A stretch of DNA of 64,000 nt from Prostheceraeus crozeri (lineage: Eukaryota > Platyhelminthes > Polycladida > Euryleptidae). Both the position numbers and the translations under genes were made by a program. The notes under the pieces are model-generated. The model saw only the letters and a list, made by a program, of their open reading frames with translations. It had not been told where the DNA came from and ran no database searches. This document shows, piece by piece, positions 31,579 through 43,670 of the stretch (position 1 is the stretch's first letter; each line of letters opens with the position of its first letter). The DNA is taken from NCBI GenBank assembly GCA_907163375.1, contig CAJQUW010001631.1, positions 1-64,000 on the forward strand, given 5' to 3'.

Positions 31579-32323
31579 TAGTCCGGCAGCAAGAACGAGT
31601 TTCTGCAGGGAACGTGGCTGAAAATGAGGCTTTCACAGAATGATATACACCCTATGCCTACCTACTTCGAATCGCCACGTCTGCTGAGTTCTAGTGAGTT
31701 TCTCTTTTTGTCAGACACGATCAAAGAAAAACACATGTTAATCCAATGGGACGCAGATTGCAGTTTTTAGTGAAAGTGAAAATTTCTTTGTTATCTCTGA
31801 TTTAGCGAAAAGCACTAAGTCTAGAGGCATATTTTTTTTTACATGGAATGTCTTCAGGTCATTTCCCATCATGTTCATGCACCCGTGACTATAAAGCTAG
31901 ACTCATTTAGATTTGGCAAGCCTCCCTATCTATATAAGCACAGCATTTTTGCCAATGTGATCCGTATTTAATCACATTCTCGTATGTATCGCCGATAAGA
32001 TGCATGATAATATCACATACTCATGATAGGAAATGACATCAAGACATTCCATGCTATAAGTGATTGCTGCAGACGTTGTACTTTTCAGTTAATATGAGAA
32101 TTGAGGACACAAAGAAAATTTCATGTTCACCAAAAACTGCAGTCTGCGTCCTATTGGATTTACATGTGCTTTGCTTTGATCGTGTCTGACATGAAGAGGA
32201 ACTAACTACGTGTAGAAGTCGGCAGACGCGCAGATCCGTAGTAGGCATAAGGTGTGCATCATTTTGTGAAAGTCTCATTTTCGGCCTCGTTCCCTGCAGA
32301 AACTCGTTCTGTCTGTCGGACTA
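31579..32323. mobile_element. TA-flanked foldback MITE (TAGTCCGGCAG family), copy 3
   Basis: 745 bp from TAGTCCGGCAG to CTGTCGGACTA. It aligns with copies 1 and 2 through both arms, with more divergence in the centre. Confidence 0.86.
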
Positions 32324-32499
32324 AATAGTTTGGATAGTCTGGAAAAAAATATCGATGGAGACCCTACAAAAGGAAAATGCATGTAAGTGATGGCAGCAAA
32401 CGGGAGGATCATGATTATAGGCTGTACTCGTAATCGAGAAACGCACTCCCTTGAATTTCTGCAAATCCGTTAGTTAAAATAGTAAAGAAAAAACTAGCT

Positions 32500-32560
32500 T
32501 TTACTCGACGTTTCGGGTCCAGACCCTTCTTCATAGAGTGTAAAACAGGCCTGGTAATGG
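32500..32560 (-). ncRNA. Hammerhead-like motif, likely Penelope-like 3' fragment
   Basis: Read on the - strand: ATGAAGAA, then GGGTC-TG-GACCC (a perfect 5-bp stem), then CGAAACGTCGAG. This is the CUGANGA-stem II-GAAAC layout of hammerhead ribozymes found in Penelope-like elements. No retroelement coding sequence adjoins it. Activity not shown. Confidence 0.4.
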
Positions 32561-35500
32561 GAATAAGTCATTACCTTTTCTCTAACTAGCTTCCGTGCTC
32601 GTCTTGTAGCCCCCTCCAGTCTAATTCATTCATATTGCACAAACAGGACATATAAATATGATTAATGAAATAACTGCCGCGTTGTAAATGTGGTGCCTTG
32701 ATAGACAATGTCTTAATTAATACGTATTCTGTGTTTGAAGAAAATGCTCCTGATATTGCGCTCAATTTTCGTCGACAGAAGTTGATTTACTTTTGTGTCT
32801 CATTAGCTTTATAATTCATTGATTCATCTTTTTGCAGTTTCCATGTTCGTCCGTAAATTCTCTCCAGACTTGTTATTAGACATTTATGTAATACCACGAA
32901 TTCAGGACATGCTAATTCGGTTAATGAGAGAATTACAACTTACAACATTGTAAATTTGTCGTAACTTCCGATTGGAGGTAAATGCCTTGCAATGCATAAA
33001 ACACCGGAACGTCGATCGCATTTCTCCGCAGCATCGTTTATGAGCTCAGCTGATGAAAGCCGGTTAGAATTTCGAATGAGGATATTTCAAGAGTACTCAA
33101 TTTTTTGGAAAGTCGGATTCAGTCTTAGTACGATTTGGTACGATTTATTATTGTGTAGAGCAACGAATTCATCAACGAATACTTCATTCTTCTACTACCT
33201 TACTTTCACTGCCGAAAAGTATAGTGCATCATTGGGAATATTTGCATTCAATACAAAAATAAAAATTATTGATAAATCGCATTCAATTAATGGTAATATA
33301 AGCTATGTGTCCTAAAGATCTGTCTATACAATGCATTGCACAAGTACATTGTATGTGCATCATCAATTTCTATGATACTACTGATCTAAAGTCTGATCGA
33401 TTGATAGTAGGACTAAGACTTCTCTTTCTTTGGTCAAACAAAATCTTTGCTAGAAAACACAGGTAATAAGCAAATAGCCCATTTTACTAAAATTTCTTGA
33501 AAAAAGCAGAGTCAAGGATGAATTTTCTTAAATAATTCAGTTTGTGCTCAAGTAGCTTCCTTATTACTAGCATATACTAATTTTTGTTTAATATCTTCAC
33601 TGACTCTGCTAACAGTCATCGACTTCTTCTCAGAAGGTCTTTCAAGGAAATTTGAAAATTCAAGCAGATTAGCAGCTTTTTATGAATTTAAATCTATTCT
33701 TAAGGATTTTCATATCATTACTATTATCAGAATTAAAGTTTTCGATGGAAAGCACACATCCCATTGTAAGGAATTTTAAAGAGGAGTTTATCGAATTTCA
33801 GCCCCTATTGTTATTATTTATTTATCGACTGCCAATATTAATGCGTCTTTCCTGATAGAATTTCATCTAAAAGATCGCAATGTATGCCAATCTGAATGGA
33901 ATGATGTATATCTATTTGAATATTAGACTTTATTGAACTTAATTTCACTTTGCTCATACAAAAATGGATCATTTTGTTAAAATAACACGGTCAATGTGGC
34001 TGTCATTGCTTTCTCCTCTGATTGATGAGCAATTACTTGATTAAAAGATGACAGTACCATTATTTAGCCATCTCAGCTGGCCGAACAACAGTGTGGAATT
34101 TAACAAGACAAAATTGTTTCATGTCATTCAGTCTGACAAAATGACAGTCTTCAGCAATTGAATCCAACAAATAAAAATTCAAGTAACAGGATTTTGGCAC
34201 CACAAATGAAAATAATCAACCCTATTTGTCACACTGGGAGCGGATTTTCTAAACTCAACTTTCCACGAATTATCTCGAGGTGGTCCGGCTCGGAATGTAT
34301 ATGATACAATTTGATGTTATTTTGCTTGATCAATTTAATCGGGTAATTGGTTAAATTCAGTCCATCAATGCTTTTATAGTTAATTGATGCTGTTTTTGAA
34401 CAATAGGAAGTCATTAAAATATTGGCATTGTGAATAGAAAGACTTTGCGTCTTAATGCCAATGTATTTTTTCAATTAACCTCTGCGTCTGAGTAAACAAT
34501 AATTATAAATTATAATTCATCCTAGCATAAAATTTCTACATTTTTCTTGACAATATTGCTCTTAGTTGCAACATTGTCCGGGAAATGCTACACAATTCCT
34601 ATGGAAGGAAAAAGCCCATTATATGTCTGCTACACCACAGAAGTTTCAACGATTCATTGATAACATTAACATTGTCGTTGTATGCTATAGAGCAAATGCT
34701 TAAACGAATCGCAATGCAAATTTCTCGATGATCAAGGAATAGGATCATTTCTGTTTTTTACTATTCCATGATGTTAATGTGTCAATACTTTCAAGTAGAT
34801 GACTTGAAAGGCACAGGAACATTCATTTGGGCTCTGAGATATGACTTCACTTGCAAAATTCCATTGGCATAGATCCGTCGAAAGATTCGTGTCTAAGTCA
34901 AACGATTCCATTTACTTTCAGAATGGGGTGCATTTTTATGCACATATTTCGTCCTCTGGCAAATTTCATGGATAATATCAGCATCCGATGATCATCGTGA
35001 CATAAATTTTGATTGGATTTTGAAATCGTATCAATGATTGTCAAAATTACTTGAACTACATGCTGTAATGTCCATGCATGATGAAAAATCACTTTTCTCA
35101 AATCCGTCCATGAAGATGATAATCCTCATTAATCCTCGTTAAATGTGAAGATTAGCATTCCGGATGATAATGTTCAATAATTTATCCTGCCATTTTCTCT
35201 AGAAATTGCGTCAGTTGTAATCCATCTATGAAATTCACATTATAAATAATTCTGGCTTCTTACCCAGCCACCATTTTTTGAAATAGAGTTGATGAAACAT
35301 AGGCAAGTATAAGTATGCAAACCGAATGAAAGCATAAGTACTCCTATTTACCTTTAATTACTATTCTGCTCACGTTGTAGAGTTGCGCTGTTTTCCCTAC
35401 TTTTGTTGACTAACCATTGCTAAATGTAACCTGCAGTCAGGAAATGCTTGATTTATGTGACATGAAACTTCCACTGCCAGGAATTTTAATTTTAATGTTT

Positions 35501-35567
35501 TATGTCATATTCAACGTTATGTTGTCATTTTTAACATAGTCCGAGCCATTACCGTGGATGAATTATA
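32561..35567. other. Non-coding, no gene recognised
   Basis: AT-rich. A 107-codon frame at 32,992-33,315 and an 81-codon frame at 34,229-34,474 carry no recognisable motif. Confidence 0.4.
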
Positions 35568-35678
35568 ATAGGAATATTGTCGTAGCTTTGTCGGACAAAT
35601 GATGCGGATATGCTCGGACGCTAACGCATCCTCGGATAATCTGCATCATTGTCCTCTAAACTAGGACAATATTCCTAT
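35568..35678. repeat. 111-bp near-perfect palindrome (short foldback element)
   Basis: Begins ATAGGAATATTGTC and ends GACAATATTCCTAT. Inner words also pair (GGACAAATGATGC with GCATCATTGTCC; TCGGACGC with GCATCCTCGGA). It is probably a small MITE but also strong cruciform DNA. Confidence 0.7.
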
Positions 35679-36635
35679 ACTAAAAAACATGCCGCCATGA
35701 TGGCCTGTCGAGCAGAAGCTATCACTTGTCGCACAGAAAGAATAAATTCATGCTTCAACACCGTCTATTGGTCGGCAAGGTTCTAGTGCTGCTGGCTTAG
35801 ATGAGGCGAGAGCTCGGATTTCAATGGTCAAACCCAACCATGTCTCTTCCAACGTTCAGGTACGTGCGGTGGGCTTGTAGGCTTCATATTCACTATTTAT
35901 CTTATACTCTTTTTAGAAGTATCTAACATCGTTTTATAGACCATCTATTGTCAATTATGACGCAAAGGCTCCACAAAAATCGATTCATGCGAGATAAGAT
36001 ATTTATTTATTGTTTGAAGGAGTGTCATATGTTTCAAACATTAAAGTTTTTGTATAGCTTTTGTATATTGCTGTCTGTATTGAGATGCATTAAGTTGAGA
36101 TGAATTGGTGAGTTCAAAGTCAAATGAATAATAAAACACCATAGCAGACGTCATGTCATCACTGCAATTTGTTGACCTTCGGCTCTGACAATGGGACAAT
36201 CTCCTCAACGCCGCGCATTCGATCATTGCTTACTGTCTGTCCCTGGAGAAAGCTATATTACCCGTCAACTGATGTCGAACAATAGATAAGGGGGTTGGCG
36301 GTTGTAACTCGGTTGTGAGAATGATACTGTATCATAAACAGAAACATTTACCGTTAGCTGACTAAATGCGGTCAATATGGGTGAAATTTCTTATCAGGAA
36401 ACGATCGGGGCATATTTAAACATCAGGTGATTCATGTGATATTACCAGTCAGTGTTTTTTGTGTGTAAAAATATTACTTCAGTGTGAAGCATAACCATAG
36501 AGGAAATTACTTCATTTGAAATATAAATACATCATATAATATGTAAAACAAAAATGTAGGCGTATCATATATAGTACACGCTCCAGTCTCAATGAGTCCG
36601 TGTTAGACAAGCCTACAAATAGTGGATATCAATAT
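35679..36635. other. Non-coding, nothing recognised
   Basis: No domain-bearing frame. Confidence 0.4.
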
Positions 36636-37247
36636 TCAAAAATCGAACGTGCGTAGGCATGATGCACTTGTTGTAAGTCGCAAACAGAAAGAAAGATAAG
36701 TGATGGCAGCAAAGAAAGACACGGTTTCAGGATACGAATAGCATACATTCGTTGCGGTTGTGGCAGCGAAAAAGAAGGGGCCGAGAATGGAAACCTGTGG
36801 TATTCCAGAGGACACCTTTACTTCACTACTCTTAGCTGCACCAAATGAGATATGCTGTGCTCTGTCAGCCAGATAACTTGCAATCCATTTTACAATGCTT
36901 TCGGGAAAGTCGCAAGACATAAGTCTCATTATAATCAAATCAGTTCTTAACTTGTCAAAAGCCTTAGTGCAGTCGTAAGAAATTACTAATACCCCTTGTG
37001 TACTCGGCCAATCAAGTTGTTTAGTGATGCTGTCATTCAGACTGATAAGAGCAAACTGGGTGGAGGACTTAGCTCTGAAACCATATTGAATTTTGTCGTA
37101 GCAATCAATTAAACAATGTTTCAGATTTTTGACAACTATTTTCTCCAAGATCTTGGCAGGGAGACGCAAAACGCTGATAGGACGAATATCATTTAGAGAA
37201 GGCAACGAACATTTTGGAACAGGACATATTGATGCTGATTTCCACAT
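36636..37247 (-). pseudogene. LINE reverse transcriptase, partial
   Basis: 203 codons. Motifs in order: NDIRPISVLRLPAKILEK (fingers), YGFRAKSSTQFAL, the palm strand VLVISYDCTKAFDKL with the first catalytic Asp, WIASYLADRAQHISF, and SGIPQVSILGPF (motif B region, with the usual Gly-Ser changed to Val-Ser). After FFFAA the sequence departs and the YADD motif is absent, so the enzyme is truncated and dead. Confidence 0.85.
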
Positions 37248-37932
37248 AAGCGGGACAACACTACTTTCAAGAGACGCTCAATACAGCTTGAAAAGAGGTT
37301 CCGCCTAAAATGAAGCCGCATGTTTACATAGCGATATTGGCAAATCAGGAGACGCCTTGTTGGAGAGGACGCCCCACATATGATGACGTCGAATTTATCA
37401 TTCAAAATAGCATCAAGACAGTCTGTCACGAAGTCGGCAATAGCACTGGCATCACGAGTCGTGAATACAGGAGGAATATACATGGCGAGAAGAATTATAT
37501 TTGATGCAGTTAAAATGAGAGATACCAACTCAATCCCACATGGAGGGGGAGAAGATCGACGTTTGACGGTATACAGCTTCTGATCCAACTTGCTATGCCA
37601 CCTCCGACTTGATTTTGACGATCATCACGAATACAGACAAATCCGTCGATTAAGACATTGCCAATGTTGTGCTTTTCGGATGATAGCCATATTTCTGTAC
37701 AAACAAAAATATGCACACATTTCATTAGTAAAGTCGTACACAATTCATCAATCTTTGTTGCTACAGAACGAGCATTTGAACACAGGATTTTGGGATAGCG
37801 TTTTGTAGGCACCAAGGATTTAGGCTTGGATAAAATCTTCAGTAAAATCCAATTTTGCGTTGGTTCGGTGAACCACTCTCCCATGTTGCATAATGACATC
37901 CTTGTTTCTACTCCTCCTTTGACGTAACTCAT
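37248..37932 (-). pseudogene. LINE endonuclease, broken
   Basis: Two overlapping frames. The upstream one (37,510-37,932) has ILCSNARSVATKIDEL and FVCTEIWLSSE, the first two catalytic blocks of APE-type LINE endonucleases, then GGGIASWI. The downstream one (37,193-37,588) has AMYIPPVFTT and FDVIICG, where GDFN should follow but is disrupted. It then jumps almost directly to sequence just before the reverse transcriptase, so the segment between endonuclease and polymerase is deleted. Confidence 0.75.
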
Positions 37933-38147
37933 CTCTCAATTCTTTTTGTTTCTCTTTCTTTGCATTTCAGTCAAATTTGGATTAATGAACACCTTATTGT
38001 AAGGCGGATGGTGACACAAATATTGTGATCGGCGCAAGACAACATATTTTAAATGCATGCTTGAGCACTGAATGCGGAGAAGTCTCGATTTACCGGGAAT
38101 GAGCTTTCCGATGCGTTTGGCCGATGTTACGTCAAAATTCTGAACAC

Positions 38148-38515
38148 CTACGCCCAGAAAATTCTTTTCAGCTTCTCATACTCACTTGCAGCCTTAGTTT
38201 CAAGAGAGCCACTTTCATCCTCTAGTAAGCCAGAGACTATCAAATTCATACATCTATCATGTCGGTGCGTCACTTCACTAACGACATTCTCTTCGACTTT
38301 ATCCGTTAAATGGGTTGGGTCAGTAATAGAGTTCAGATTATTTAGATTATCCAATTCTCTCTTTCTGCAATGTTTCACATCTGTTTTCAAGCAACTTTTT
38401 GGCTCTCCAATGAATCTTTTAAAGCAGACGACAGTTGCTCTTTGGTAAGTTTCCTAATCTGACCCTTTGACATACGCTTGACATTTTCAAATTTCATTGG
38501 AGTTTTGGTCGCCAT
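38148..38515 (-). pseudogene. LINE ORF1 remnant
   Basis: Starts at ATG 38,515 (MATKTPMKFENVKRMSKGQI) and soon breaks frame. The second frame has a heptad-like, charged helix and the motif RCMNLIVSGLLEDESGS, resembling the 'NLIIxGLPE' entry of the RRM-like domain in LINE ORF1 proteins. Confidence 0.6.
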
Positions 38516-39089
38516 AGCACTTACCGCAAAATGATATAAGTAAGCAATCTAATCAGAGACAGATTCGAACACACGACGTTGGACGCCCAGGACAGCACCG
38601 AAGCAAAACACCGTGCCAGTCGATGAAACCAGCACTGCAATAGTTCTTGATAATTGGAATCTCCGATCATCGATTGAATATCGTGTCTTTGTTCAGCTTG
38701 TTTCGGTTGACCAATTTTGCATGTGATCAAATACAGTCACGCAAGGCCCAACACGCTGTGAAGGCAATAAACCAATAGGCAATAATAGATCAATAAATGA
38801 TAGAGGCATAACAGAAATTCTGCTGAAGCCAAGTATGTACATTGTTGAAGATCGACGGAATGATCACAACTCGACGAGAAGCCAGTAAATTTCAAAATAA
38901 TTAGCCCTGTCACACAAACCAAGGAGATTCGAGAATCAGAGAGCACATAAACGGACAGACGACTCAACGACGATCGAAATGATATTAGATTTTCCAATAG
39001 ACAGTGTCATAAGCCTAAGAAAGCACAGACGATAGAGAGACACAGATTAGACCAACCGCCCCCGAAAATAAGCTTCGATGTGGTTTATC
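38516..39089. other. Possible LINE 5' region and flank
   Basis: No coding frame. A B-box-like GTGTTCGAATCTG on the - strand near 38,570 hints at a tRNA-derived sequence, too weak to call. Confidence 0.3.
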
Positions 39090-39468
39090 CACAGAATTAG
39101 GTTGTTCAAGCGTATCACTTTGCTACAAGTGCAAACTGATTCAAAACGATGCACATGCATGAACTTGCTAAGAAGGTAAAAAGAAATTTTTGATGCCTTG
39201 CAGAAATAGGAAAAATAGTCGTGTGTCTTCTCTGAAAAAGAAACTTCTCTGTAAAACTTGACATCGACTGCGTCGCTTTGCTGTGTGATCCGGTTGATAG
39301 CAGTCACTGAAACCTCGCACAATTTGGCGTGTTTAATGTTAAACTGGCTGCTCATTGTTCGATTGCTATGTTATTATGTCAGCTGGTTGTGCCATTTCAT
39401 TGACGTTACATGTTCCAATGTTTCCTTTCTAGTCAAGCGGAAGAAGAGACGAGCGGTCTAATTCTGTG
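39090..39468 (+). mobile_element. hAT-type MITE (CACAGAATTAGA family) with perfect 8-bp target duplication
   Basis: 379 bp from CACAGAATTAG to CTAATTCTGTG, flanked on both sides by GGTTTATC (39,082-39,089 and 39,469-39,476). This is the copy that defines the family's ends and its hAT-type 8-bp target. Confidence 0.92.
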
Positions 39469-39490
39469 GGTTTATCACTTTCAGCATCAC

Positions 39491-39832
39491 CTATTTCACT
39501 TTCATCGAGTTTCTCAATTTCTGTGAACTCGATGAACTAGAAGACGGGATGGAAATAGCCGGTTTCGAGGTTCTTGGTATGATGCGACGAGTAACTGGCA
39601 TCCAGTCCATCCCTTCATTCTTCTTTGGTGGACGATAGCTGAACCAATGTAGGTAGGCGTGCTGATAAGGAAACTCTTCGATGAGAGTTGAGACAAGAAC
39701 AAGACGGAGCTGTTCATCCAAACGGTCCGTCGAAAATCGTGCACGACTTGGGGTTTTGATGATATTGTGAGCGCTAAAGCCACGCTCAGTATTAGCATTT
39801 GAAGCGTCGAAGCACATTACGACTTTTGGCAA
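39491..39832 (-). pseudogene. hAT transposase C-terminal (dimerisation) fragment
   Basis: 113 codons with SNANTERGFSAHNIIKT, then SRARFSTDRLDEQLRLVL: the 'ERGFSxxNxIKTxxRxRL...LD' block that ends hAT transposases. No catalytic region was recognised beside it (39,833-40,190). It lies 23 bp from a hAT-type MITE but on the available evidence is a separate relic. Confidence 0.65.
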
Positions 39833-40189
39833 TTTTGATGAATTTGAGTATATTCCGTCATCGCTAACGATTTGAAAAAGCGCACCACTCCACTTATTGC
39901 AGTTGAGGAGAATATCTTGCTTCGCTTCATATATATCATTCAGATTTTCAGAAATACCTCATTGTGAAGTAATCCTGTCGAAAATCATACTTCATTCCAT
40001 TATATTTTACTTCTTTACGTACGTTTTAACGTTGAGAAAACACTGTTACCAGTGCTTGGAGGACAGCGATGCCTATTGCGATGTTTTAGAAGAAATATCG
40101 GATGCGCATTCACCGAATACCCTGTGTATTATTTGTTTTGATTGTAAAAACAGCTTATTCGGCTTCCTAGATTTTACTGCCGGATGAAA

Positions 40190-41720
40190 AAATAAAAATA
40201 AAAACAAGAAAGTGAGACCCAACGTTTCGTCTCAGAGGCATAATCATGGGCAGGTGAATAACTTGTTCATGCAATCACAATGAATAACCTCCCATCGAAA
40301 GTCGTGTCACATCACCTGCATGTTACGTGTTGCGTGTTCAAAGTCATAGATGAATGGTCAACAAACTATTTATATCTATGGTGAAATTTCGAGCGCAAGA
40401 GTAAGTAGTTACACACGTACATGAACATGTAATGCGATAACAGGGATGAAATGGCATGAAATGTTAATGTAGCTGTAAAAATGCAGAAGTTGAAAATGTG
40501 CAACTAGAGAAAATTTGATTGGATGTGACAGTTATCACCAGGAAAATCTATGAATACTATGATAATCACACTTTTCATAGACATCTTTGTTATGACGCTG
40601 CAGTGCAATAACTTCTTTCATGGTTAGCCGACATTCACATGTTTGCGTTTCACACGGCGTTCGAAGCGCAGCACGTAACACGCAGGTGATGCGATATGAC
40701 CGATTTTCATGTTTACGATTTATACATATATCCTTTCTCAATGGATTGATGTGAAACAAGGTAAAATCATTTTTATATGAAATGAAATGAATTGAACACA
40801 GCTAAAATGGCGTCAGAGGGCAATGTACAGATGAAACAGAAAAAGGACAGACATGAAATTGCGTAGTTTGAATCCAATGACATGAGTTCGCTGTTTTGTC
40901 GCGCTAGGCGCATTTCGTCGAATTCTAAAATTTATCAAAATTCTTGTTTGAAAATCAAATCATTTTTTATTGATAACGGGTATGATGAACATAGCCAAAG
41001 TTAAAGCCAAGGTCGATAATCAGTTTGGAGTTGAAAAAGAAGCTAAACCTGAGAATTTAAAAATCATCAACTGGCAATTTCCTTTTGTCCATGAGAAAGC
41101 GCCTGTTCTGAAAAAGAGAATACACGAATTAAACAAAGTGTTGCCCAGCAATGTGAAAATCAGAGCGGTCTTTCAAACACTGAAGACCAGCATGTTCTTT
41201 ATAAATAAAGATGCTATTCCCTCCGATCTGAAATCAAAATGTATTCGTACGTGGACAATGTGAATGTGTCTATATCGGAGAGACTTCTAGACATTTCATT
41301 ACTCGCATCGTGGAGCACATGAAGGGGTACCCAGTTTACCCACTGAAATATCGGTTCATCCCCACACGCTCAAGAGAAAGAATTTTAAAGTCATTGCGTG
41401 CACCAACAATTACACGATTCTCGAATCGATTCTTATTAAAAGCAATAATAATTTGCTAAACAATAGAGACACCTTTCCATTTCTATTGAATTTATAGCTA
41501 TGTCATTGGATTCAAACTACGCAATTTCATGTCTGTCCTTTTTCTGTTTCATCTGTACATTGCCATCTGACGCCATTTTAGCTGTGTTCAATTCATTTCA
41601 TCTCATATAAAAATAATTTAGAATTTTTAGAATAGTGACTGCAACGCTCTGAAACGCGTTTGGATTAAAGAATGATTTTTTTCTTCGTAATGAATATGTG
41701 GCCATATATTTGAAAAAAAT
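40190..41720 (+). mobile_element. Second Penelope-like element, 5'-truncated with inverted terminal copy
   Basis: 40,780-40,885 and 41,490-41,600 are inverted copies of the same segment (AACACAGCTAAAATGGCGTC...GACAGACATGAAATTGCGTAG). Between them lies endonuclease-region coding sequence on the + strand. This matches the layout of the element at 12-14 kb. 40,190-40,260 carries another Penelope-type hammerhead-like core on the - strand (TGATTATGCCTC, GAGACGAAACGTTGGG), possibly a separate fragment. Confidence 0.7.
40970..41480 (+). pseudogene. Penelope-like linker and GIY-YIG endonuclease, broken
   Basis: The first part reads FPFVHEKAPVLKKRIHEL, VKIRAVFQTLKTSMFF and DAIPSDLKSKC, the conserved stretch between reverse transcriptase and endonuclease in this family. 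The endonuclease signature CECVYIGETSRHF and RIVEHM follows at about 41,260-41,320. The copy is not intact. Confidence 0.75.
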
Positions 41721-43251
41721 ATATATGACTATTTATAATTTGCACCGGTACCGGTAAACTGGTTCCATCTCTGCGTCAAAGTCACGCTCACATTGATGCG
41801 CTCAACATAGGAACATAATGCCAACACTGGCAAGAAATTCATGGCCGACTCCCAGGATTATTATTCTATAGTGAAGATCGAATAATAAGCACTACAAACA
41901 AACCTTATTTATCGTGCCTAATGAGAAATACAGTGAATTACAACTCTGATTAATAGAACAAACACAGTAAACACTCACAGATAATCTAAACTTATTTTGG
42001 GATCCAAAATTGTTCAATATAGCGAGCACATCTTTCTGTGACTTACATTTTACTCAACAGCTGAACCACGGGAGCGAACTGTATGTCCGGAAGACGATGA
42101 ATAATTCGATTAATAAACTGGAAAACTTTTTCATACTAAAAGGACGAAGACTGTTATAATCAAAGGTGACGAGGAGGATCGTTATTAATCTTTGTAACTG
42201 AGCAAGGAATGACATTCTTCGTGTTTTTATTTCGCTAGCATTCTTGGCGTGATTGAATGTCATATTCTAGCTGCGCTGCTATTATAGCGTTATTCGATGA
42301 GTAATTCATCTGTTACCAAGTTATAATCTCTTCTGAATGTGAATCTAAATGTGATTTTTTCATAATTTCATCATATGCGCCTTTTCTCATAATTAGAGCA
42401 CCTATTGTATAGGGGACTATCCATAGCTCCAAAATTGCAGAGCCACACCGCGATAAGTAATATAAGTAAGAGTTTGTGGATAACGTTCCGTTCATCGAAC
42501 AAGATTCCTCTGATCGTGATAGTGAAATCGCTGTTCAACGCGCCACAATATTACAGAGAATGATTAAACAGGCATCGCATCTCTGTTTGATATTCAAAAC
42601 TGTCTTATTACAAAGCAAGTACGAAACTGTGAAGCTACTTAAAATTGGAGTGACTAAACTCATATAGATGAACGACGTCTGTGTTTGTGGTTTAGAGATG
42701 GTATTTTGGAACAACAATGGTCACTCGACTGTCATAGTCCTTAAAATGAATCTCTGTTCTGTTTCAGCTTGAAGGCCCGGACCGGTCAGAGCCCAGTCTT
42801 ATTTAAATTTATCAACACGTTGTCCCATTCTCATCAACAAGCACAGTCTGCTGTCTAGCCCTTCCTTATAAATGCTACGTTTGGTATTGAAATGACATTC
42901 GCGTTATATTACGTAAGATATTAGATATAATAGATTTGTTAGACATAGCATAATATTTTGTGCCGGCATGTCAATATAGTAAATTGAAATCTTCTTATTG
43001 AAGTGATCTCAGTTTAAAGTGAAATCATTACTTCGAAACGAATTTAACATAAGTAGACAGAGATAAATCCGTCTTTTCCGATTGACTATATTTACAATAC
43101 ACGATTCAATATGTTTATAACATTATATTATGATACACTGATTCTATTAGCGGCAATTTCATTTGCGGAGTTCATTGCAGCGGCAGAACAGAATATTATA
43201 AGGTAGCAAATGGTGACGTTCTTTCGTTATTTGTTCATTTAGCATAATTGG
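41721..43251. other. Non-coding, with one half of a local repeat pair
   Basis: 42,805-42,925 resembles 44,115-44,225 in the same orientation (TCCCA.TC.CAACAAG..., TATTGAAATGACATTCGCGTTA / TATTGAAATGACGTTCGTGTTA). The two lie on either side of the inverted-repeat element at 43.3 kb. No gene recognised. Confidence 0.45.
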
Positions 43252-43670
43252 TACTTCTATTCTTCCTCCCCCCCACATTTCTGTTGTTGACACCCGGAAG
43301 TGTTGCATCGTCAACGATCCTCTCTTGCTACTACGGGCAGTCTAACTAACGTGGCATAGCGTTGAGTGTGTAAAACTCCTCTGATCTGACTTGTAGAGCA
43401 TTTACAGTCTCAGAATTAGACAACTGCTCGTCATTGTCTGTAGACAACGATCACTCGAAGTTCATGATCACAGCTGTACCTCGTGTTCTAACTGAGTATC
43501 CAAGGAACCAATCCTTAATCCCAGAGTTCAAGTAAGACTTCTCAGTCGTGTTGTAGTGTTACTCAATGACAGATCAAGTCTACTCTAAACCCAATATGAC
43601 TAACTTTGGCAAAATTTGATGATTTTGGAAAATTTGAAAAATGTGGTGGGGGTGGGGAAGAATAGAAGTA
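43252..43670. mobile_element. Candidate TIR element, 419 bp
   Basis: TACTTCTATTCTTCC at the left pairs with GGAAGAATAGAAGTA at the right, and the match continues, with gaps, into C-rich/G-rich and CACATTT/AAATGTG words (about 35 bp). The interior has no coding sequence. Confidence 0.55.

Larger units (their letters stand above)
36636..38515 (-). mobile_element. LINE, CR1/Jockey-type, internally deleted and broken
   Basis: Reading on the - strand from 38,515: an ORF1 remnant, an apurinic-type endonuclease remnant and a partial reverse transcriptase, in the normal LINE order but in several frames. Roughly 1.9 kb remain of an element that would normally be 4 kb or more. The clade is assigned only from general similarity of the motifs. 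Confidence 0.8.

Noticed and set aside
32992-33315. 107-codon frame as a gene
   Set aside because: No domain, no repeat match, low-complexity AT-rich codons; consistent with chance in AT-rich DNA.
43252-43670. Solo LTR
   Set aside because: The ends are extended inverted repeats, not short TG...CA ends, and no flanking duplication or primer-binding site is visible.
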